From contig DJSG01000068.1 in assembly GCA_002440265.1 (NCBI GenBank), positions 1 to 11,216 on the forward strand: 11,216 bases of DNA. The letters are read 5' to 3'. This DNA comes from Bacteroidales bacterium UBA6340. GTDB taxonomy: Bacteria > Bacteroidota > Bacteroidia > Bacteroidales > Paludibacteraceae. Position 1 is the first letter of the stretch. Each line of letters starts with the position of its first letter. Positions 7,356 through 11,216 of the stretch are shown one piece after another. A model generated the notes under the pieces. It saw nothing but the letters and a program-made list of their open reading frames with translations, ran no database searches and was not told the origin of the DNA. The position numbers and the translations under genes were made by a program.

Positions 7356-7387
7356 CAAAAGTACTATAAATTTACGTGTTATCCAAA
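7356..7387 (-). promoter_or_regulatory. Promoter upstream of the 19-codon remnant
   Basis: On the minus strand TTTG (7387-7384), a 20-nt spacer and TACTTTTG (7363-7356) match the Bacteroidetes promoter pattern. The predicted start near 7349 leads directly into the 23-bp repeats and then the remnant ATG at 7283. If active and not terminated, it could also read on towards the BspA-like gene. Confidence 0.6.
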
Positions 7388-7485
7388 TTTTGGAGCATAA
7401 AAAAACAAACATAAGAATTATGTATATCCCTATTGCATCTCCCTATAATCCTCGCGCAGACAATAGGTCGTTATCAGGGTTTATT

Positions 7486-7506
7486 TGAACGGACGGCTAC
7501 GCCGTA
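7486..7506. repeat. Palindromic repeat C, copy 2
   Basis: Identical to 7178-7198 and in the same orientation, 308 bp away. It supplies the stop codon of the small frame at 7497-7673. Confidence 0.75.
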
Positions 7507-7673
7507 TTGTCACACATTAGACACAAATTATATACGCTCAAGTTAGCGCAACTGACGTTATATATAGTTCGGCGAAGCCGATAACGACGCGGGCCGCGTT
7601 GTCTCCCAAGCATCGGATTCACAAGCATCGTGTCCACAAATGTCGCGTCCACAAACATCGTGTCCACAAACAT
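7497..7673 (-). CDS. Small hypothetical ORF, 58 residues, probably repeat-derived
   Basis: ATG at 7673 opens a 58-residue frame that starts MFVDTMFVDATFVDTMLV and continues LGRQRGPRRYRLRRTIYN. Its first third is the 15-bp array, its middle is palindromic repeat B copy 2 and its end is repeat C copy 2. An overlapping 41-codon frame with ATG at 7683 reads CGHDV, CGRDI and CGHDA from the same array. I see no promoter of its own and no ribosome binding site; it could only be read as an extension of the nuclease transcript. I recognise no family. Because almost every part is repeat DNA, an accidental open frame is more likely than a real gene. Confidence 0.15.
   Translation of the reverse strand: MFVDTMFVDATFVDTMLVNPMLGRQRGPRRYRLRRTIYNVSCANLSVYNLCLMCDNTA
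7529..7581. repeat. Two adjacent inverted repeats
   Basis: TATATACG..TCA..GTT (7529-7543) pairs with AAC..TGACG..TATATA (7549-7564) with three bulges. TCGGC-GAA-GCCGA (7569-7581) is a perfect 5-bp hairpin. They lie between the nuclease gene and its neighbours, without a T-run on the minus strand, so they are poor terminator candidates. Confidence 0.45.
7581..7611. repeat. Palindromic repeat B, copy 2
   Basis: Second copy of the block at 6477-6507, in the same orientation and 1104 bp away, with 29 of 31 bases identical. The core here is ACGACGCGG/CCGCGTTGT, where the base changes keep the pairing with one G-T pair. Confidence 0.8.
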
Positions 7674-7679
7674 TATACT
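7606..7679. repeat. 15-bp tandem repeat array, CACAAACATCGTGTC type
   Basis: Units at 7620-7634, 7635-7649, 7650-7664 and 7665-7679 follow one another at exactly 15 bp, with a diverged copy at 7606-7619. The outer copies are the more degenerate. Being a multiple of three, the array gives 5-residue repeats in several frames. Confidence 0.75.
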
Positions 7680-7715
7680 TCATAACCCGATGTTGTTTAT
7701 CTACACGGGGAGGTA

Positions 7716-7760
7716 TTTACACAGGGTTTATTTACACAGGGTTTATTTACATAGGGCGAG
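7716..7760. repeat. 15-bp tandem repeat across the nuclease stop codon
   Basis: TTTACACAGGGTTTA occurs at 7716-7730 and 7731-7745, and TTTACATAGGGCGAG at 7746-7760; a looser copy lies at 7700-7715. The third unit is coding and overlaps the final residues LCK of the nuclease gene. On the minus strand each full unit repeats TGT AAA TAA in the same frame. Confidence 0.75.
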
Positions 7761-10391
7761 GAAGGGGCAGGAGTCGCAGGTGCGGGTGACAGTGGTGGGG
7801 AGGAAGGGCTGTGCGGGGTCGAAGATTTCTTGCAAGAGGGTCTGCAAGGCTTCCAAGAAGTCGGACTCTACATCACGGAAGAACAACATATCCTCACCTT
7901 GCCGGTGTATGGCGGTAGGGGAAGGGGTTGCGCTGTCGGCAGGAGTGCCAGAGACTGTGTTGCCATTAGGGGTGCCTGAAGATGTATTGTCCTTCGCGGG
8001 AACGGTCGCAGCGTTGATAGATGCCATGCGGCGGACAGGGTAGATGTGCGGGGAGGTGTCGCCGTTGCCTGTGAGCCAGCAATAGAAGAGGGTCTGGAGG
8101 ACTTGCGACTTGTTCTGCTTGCGGTCGAAGACCTGTGCCATATCCCGGAACTCGAGGTCGGTTTTGCCCGTCTTGTAGTCGATGATACGGGTGATGCCCT
8201 GCCGCTCGTCAATACGGTCGATTTTCCCATAGAAACGCACATCGCCTACACCAGGTACCGACAAGGTGCGGGAACAGGGATACTCGGCTGCCACATAACG
8301 GAGCGGGACCTGCGTGAGGTCGAAGTCCAAGATATTGCGGACGTAACTGCGCACCACCTGCTCGGCAAGTATATCCCCTTTGAGGGCATCAAGAAGTCCG
8401 TCGTTAGCCGCATTGGCGGCAAAGCCGGCACGCAGGGTTTCGATAACGGATGCGGTCAGTGTCTTGCCCTCATAGGGCTGATAGAGGTGCTGTATGGTAT
8501 CGTGAAGGACCGTGCCGAGAGTAAGGTCGGTTACGGATATTTCTTCGTCCTGCTCGGGTTCGTGTATGCGCAGGACATACCGATAATAGAACTGCTTCTG
8601 GCAGCGCAGGTACTTGTTGAGTGCAGAAGGTGAGATACCTTTGCTGACATAGTCGCGGAAAGTCTGCAGCATCTCTTCCGTTTTGGGTACTTCCGCACGG
8701 CTGTCGGTAGCGGGTGTGTTGAGCGGACTGACGACGGTCTCGTGCTGAACGGGTACGTGGTATTGCCATTGGAGTTGGTAGAAATAGCGCGATACTTCGC
8801 CGGAGTGCTGCTCGTCCGCCGTGGAGTTGGTGATAAACCACACGCGTTTGGCGTAGGAGAGCATGCGATAGAAGTTGTATGCAAAGATAGCATCCTGCCT
8901 TTCGGGTGTGGGAAGTCCGAAGCCCTTTCTGAGAATATAAGGCACAAAACTGTTGCTGCGTGTGCGACCCGGATAGAGGTCGTCGTTGAAGCCTGTGATA
9001 ATCAGGTTGTCGAAGTCCAAGGCGCGTGTCTCAAGCACGCCCATCACCTGCAGTCCGTTGAGCGGTTCGCCCACGTAGGGAATGGACGCTTCCATAGTGA
9101 GCATACGGAGTACCTGTTGCGCCGCTTCGACAGAGAAAGGCACATCGGGGTAACGGGTAAGGACGGAGGTCATCTTGTCCAAGACTTTGAGCAGTTGATA
9201 GACGCCTTCGGCGTTCTCGTCGGTTCGCATGGAGGTCAGCAAGTCGCGTATCTGCGCGATGTAGTCCTGTGCCGATGCGGGCATGGGGGACAGGAACTGT
9301 TCGGGGTACGCCACGGGCATATAGAGGGATGTGGCACGGAGGGGGTAGCCCATGGTGACGTTGATTTTCTCCACTTCGGGCGGGAAGCAACCGAGGAGGG
9401 GTATGAGCAGTTGTTCGTCGGGCAGGACAACGGCAGTGCGTGTGTAGTCGGGGTTCGGGGTATCGGTGTAGAGTTCGCGTAGGATATGATAGACCTCGTG
9501 CGCCTCGCTGATGGTGGAGGGTACGGAGATGAGCCGACATTCGGGGTCCTGCGTATTGTCGGAGGCAGGCAAGGTGTAGCGCGATTGGAAGAGACGCCTG
9601 TTGTCCTCCATGAAGAGGGAGGCGCGGTTCTCGGGGTCACGGAGCCGATAGTTCTCGTAATCGAAATAGAAATCCGCGCGTCCGAGTGCCTGGAGGTGAA
9701 GCATGAGTTGGCGCTCGGACTCGGTGAGGGCATTGAAACCGACAAAGACATAGTGCTGTTTCAGCCGTTGGGGGTCTATAGAGTCAAGGTGCTCTATCAC
9801 CTCGCGGTGGAGCAAGCCGTCGTACGCCAGTCCGTCGGAGAGGAGGTTCTGCCGCAGGGAGGTGTAGAGGGGGTATAGCAACTGCCACGTGCGTAGGAAG
9901 TGGGGGTGCATGGTGCTGTCGGGGTGGTGTGCCTCGGAGGTGAGGAACTCGCCCCAGAAACGATGAATGGCATCGCGCTGGTTGTCGGTGAGGTAGCGGA
10001 AACGGTCGTCGATGTCATGCAGGTCGCGTACGGCATAGAAAAGGGCTTCCACGTTGGGAATGAGGTGGTTGTCTATCTCGGAGAAGTCGGAGAGCATCAT
10101 CTTGCCCCAATAAAGGAACTGCTCGATGGGCTCGGCGTCGGGTCGCAAGTGGCGGTAGAGGTCGTAGAGACGCACGAGAAGGGTTAGTTGGTCGGCGAGA
10201 CGGAGGTCAGTGAGTTGGGCAAAGCACTCGTTGATGGTCAGGATTTCGGGCGAGAAGACGGGCTTGTCCACCGCCTGCGAGAGGTACTTGCGGAAGAAAA
10301 GCCCCGCACGATGGTTGGGGAAGACAAAAGTGTATTGCGGCAGGGAGGAGCCGACTTCGCGGGCAAAAGTTTGGGCAAGACGCTGAAGCAT
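7743..10391 (-). CDS. AddB-like PD-(D/E)XK nuclease family protein, 882 residues
   Basis: Probable nuclease subunit of an AddAB/RecBCD-like DNA end-processing complex. The N-terminus (TFVFPNHRAGLFF, residues 21-33) stands where helicase-like AddB proteins have Walker A, but the GxGKT residues are absent, as is usual for the Bacteroidetes branch. LETRALDFDNLIITGFNDD (453-471) followed by LYPG matches the helicase-fold core near motif V. The C-terminal nuclease shows H630 (GTVLH), D725 (GKIDRID), D738 and K740 (IIDYKTGK) and Q766/Y770 (QTLFY). C597 (LRCQKQFYYRY) with C872, C875 and C881 (CDSCPFLALC) is the typical four-cysteine 4Fe-4S cluster that ties the nuclease domain together. All expected catalytic residues are present, so it looks functional. 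Residues 795-828 are a low-complexity insert. The gene is 112 nt downstream of the HD gene, with no promoter seen between, so cotranscription is likely. The AddA-like helicase partner is not in the window. Confidence 0.88.
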   Translation of the reverse strand: MLQRLAQTFAREVGSSLPQYTFVFPNHRAGLFFRKYLSQAVDKPVFSPEILTINECFAQLTDLRLADQLTLLVRLYDLYRHLRPDAEPIEQFLYWGKMMLSDFSEIDNHLIPNVEALFYAVRDLHDIDDRFRYLTDNQRDAIHRFWGEFLTSEAHHPDSTMHPHFLRTWQLLYPLYTSLRQNLLSDGLAYDGLLHREVIEHLDSIDPQRLKQHYVFVGFNALTESERQLMLHLQALGRADFYFDYENYRLRDPENRASLFMEDNRRLFQSRYTLPASDNTQDPECRLISVPSTISEAHEVYHILRELYTDTPNPDYTRTAVVLPDEQLLIPLLGCFPPEVEKINVTMGYPLRATSLYMPVAYPEQFLSPMPASAQDYIAQIRDLLTSMRTDENAEGVYQLLKVLDKMTSVLTRYPDVPFSVEAAQQVLRMLTMEASIPYVGEPLNGLQVMGVLETRALDFDNLIITGFNDDLYPGRTRSNSFVPYILRKGFGLPTPERQDAIFAYNFYRMLSYAKRVWFITNSTADEQHSGEVSRYFYQLQWQYHVPVQHETVVSPLNTPATDSRAEVPKTEEMLQTFRDYVSKGISPSALNKYLRCQKQFYYRYVLRIHEPEQDEEISVTDLTLGTVLHDTIQHLYQPYEGKTLTASVIETLRAGFAANAANDGLLDALKGDILAEQVVRSYVRNILDFDLTQVPLRYVAAEYPCSRTLSVPGVGDVRFYGKIDRIDERQGITRIIDYKTGKTDLEFRDMAQVFDRKQNKSQVLQTLFYCWLTGNGDTSPHIYPVRRMASINAATVPAKDNTSSGTPNGNTVSGTPADSATPSPTAIHRQGEDMLFFRDVESDFLEALQTLLQEIFDPAQPFLPTTVTRTCDSCPFLALCK
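7908..8009 (-). repeat. Low-complexity insert with 9-residue duplication in the nuclease
   Basis: Residues 795-828 are rich in S, T, P, G, N and A and contain DNTSSGTPN followed by GNTVSGTPA, a 27-bp in-frame duplication. The insert sits after the last nuclease core strands (YPVRRMASIN) and before QGEDMLFF, so it should be a surface loop. Confidence 0.6.
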
Positions 10392-10503
10392 TGCAATGAA
10401 AAATTAAGAATTAAAAATTAAGAATGGCATGTGACGAAGGGGATGGGACAATGTACGATTTACGAATTTACGATGTACGATTTATTTGGTGATTTGGAGA
10501 GAT
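10392..10503 (-). other. Spacer between HD and nuclease genes
   Basis: 112 nt without a TAnnTTTG match or T-run terminator. It holds a 14-nt direct repeat, AAAAATTAAGAATT at 10399-10412 and AAAAATTAAGAATG at 10413-10426, and ATGTACGATTTA twice (10451-10462 and 10473-10484). The second lies within a 21-nt stretch shared exactly with 194-214. Confidence 0.6.
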
Positions 10504-11112
10504 TTAGAGATTTTCGTAGATGTGCCGGCATATTTCCTTCATGTGGTCTTTGTCGTTGATGATAGCACGCAGGCGGGTGAGCCCATAGACGTTGCGCTCG
10601 CTGTTGAGCCAGAGACGGAGGTATCCGCCTTCGGCGTACTTGTCCAGCATGTGGGCATAGGCACGCTCGAAGTGCCAGTCGAAATCCGCCGTCGGGTTCT
10701 GCTTTATGCCGTATTGGAGGGTGCGGCGGAGTATGGTATCGGGGTCGATTTGGCGGTCCGCCTCTGCCACGATAGCCCCGTAGATGGTTCGTGGCGGGCG
10801 TTTGGCACCGGCACGATGGTCCTCGACGGCATCGCGCATGGTGAGGAGTTGCTCCTCAGTGAACCATTGGCGGAGGTTGGTGTCCGCCATGAGGATTTCG
10901 CCCGAATGGATATGGTGGAACTCGCGGTCCACGGACAAGCCGAGGTCGTGGTAGGCGGCAATGGTGTACGCCATGTCCTCGTCGGCATAGTACTCGCGCG
11001 CCAGCCTGAGGCTCTCGGCAATGACACTCTCCGCATGGTCGCGCTGATGCCCGCGGTCAAAGGTGTCGTAGCGCGGGAGGATGGTCAGGGTGATGTAGTC
11101 GTGCAGGGTCAT
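10504..11112 (-). CDS. HD-domain metal-dependent phosphohydrolase, 202 residues
   Basis: A small HD-superfamily protein of unknown substrate, presumably cytoplasmic since no signal peptide is present. The metal-binding pattern is visible as H26 (RGHQRDH), H55-D56 (AAYHDLG) and D119 (AEADR). Additional conserved-looking histidines H66, H67 and H69 (FHHIHSG) and H99 (EDHRAG) suggest a second metal or phosphate contact. The last 60 residues are charged and helical, without a recognised second domain. The ATG at 11112 lies 24 nt from the TACCTTTG promoter box, leaving a very short leader. It is probably the first gene of a two-gene unit with the AddB-like nuclease; a functional link to DNA repair is not shown by the sequence. 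HD proteins include nucleotidases, dNTPases and cyclic-nucleotide phosphodiesterases, and I cannot choose among them. Confidence 0.85.
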   Translation of the reverse strand: MTLHDYITLTILPRYDTFDRGHQRDHAESVIAESLRLAREYYADEDMAYTIAAYHDLGLSVDREFHHIHSGEILMADTNLRQWFTEEQLLTMRDAVEDHRAGAKRPPRTIYGAIVAEADRQIDPDTILRRTLQYGIKQNPTADFDWHFERAYAHMLDKYAEGGYLRLWLNSERNVYGLTRLRAIINDKDHMKEICRHIYENL

Positions 11113-11135
11113 AAACCAAATATGTGTAGTGCGGA

Positions 11136-11165
11136 CAAAGGTAGTATTTTTTCCTGAAAGTCAAA
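11136..11165 (-). promoter_or_regulatory. Promoter for the HD/nuclease unit
   Basis: On the minus strand TTTG (11165-11162), an 18-nt spacer and TACCTTTG (11143-11136) fit the Bacteroidetes promoter pattern, one base short of the usual spacing. The start would lie near 11129, giving a leader of under 20 nt. Confidence 0.65.
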
Positions 11166-11216
11166 AAAAGGGTTTGATATCCTTGCGGCAATGTCGGCTT
11201 AATATCATACTAATCA

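Noticed and set aside
7243..7488. Plus-strand 81-codon frame across the 23-bp repeats
   Set aside because: It crosses the repeats and the opposing promoter, and has no promoter or recognisable protein features.
7581..7611. Palindrome B as a terminator for the nuclease gene
   Set aside because: The stem is strong, but no T-run follows on the minus strand and it begins more than 130 nt past the stop codon, so it does not meet intrinsic terminator criteria.
7284..7679. CRISPR array or plasmid iterons
   Set aside because: The 23-bp and 15-bp units abut with no spacers, copy numbers are three to four, and no Cas, replication or partition gene is near.
8046..8633. Plus-strand open frame of 195 codons opposite the nuclease gene
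   Set aside because: It lies wholly opposite a well-supported gene with catalytic motifs, and its translation shows no domain. It is a by-product of GC-rich codon usage; the same holds for the 246-codon frame at 8742-9482 and the 223-codon frame at 10486-11157.

Overview
The window looks like a piece of a Bacteroidales chromosome (gut or oral Prevotella/Bacteroides-like). The reasons are a giant BspA-type LRR_5 surface protein with InlB-like repeats and a sorting-like C-terminus, three promoter matches to the Bacteroidetes sigma pattern (TTTG/TTG, 18-20 nt, TAnnTTTG), starts preceded by A/T-rich sequence instead of strong Shine-Dalgarno sites, and palindromic repeats packed into the intergenic space. 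The genus cannot be fixed from the sequence alone.

Layout. All confident genes lie on the minus strand, so transcription runs right to left. From the right edge: a promoter at 11136-11165; an HD-domain hydrolase (10504-11112); a 112-nt spacer of AT-rich direct repeats; and an AddB-like PD-(D/E)XK nuclease with a four-cysteine Fe-S pattern (7743-10391). The spacer shows no promoter, so the HD and nuclease genes probably share a transcript. A 1.47-kb region without a confident gene follows (6273-7742). Then comes a 1968-residue secreted BspA-like protein (366-6272), which ends in a convincing intrinsic terminator at 259-291. The left 258 bases hold only weak repeats.

The 1.47-kb region is the most unusual part. 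It holds three different palindromic repeats each present twice, a 136-nt multi-stem inverted structure, three tandem arrays (23, 15 and 15 bp units), a GC-rich palindrome cluster, and an apparently beheaded gene: a promoter, a leader and only 19 codons resembling the start of a DUF4143-type ATPase. The best promoter for the BspA-like gene (6834-6864) lies about 560 nt upstream of its start codon, so its mRNA would begin with a long structured leader that includes the 136-nt element.

Functionally the nuclease belongs to DNA double-strand break repair, the HD protein is an uncharacterised metal-dependent phosphohydrolase, and the BspA-like protein is an exported repeat protein of the adhesin type. 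Nothing ties the three into one pathway. I see no tRNA, rRNA, CRISPR array or intact transposase. I do not claim a new multi-gene system; the strongest unexplained signals are the structured leader element and the repeat-rich interval.
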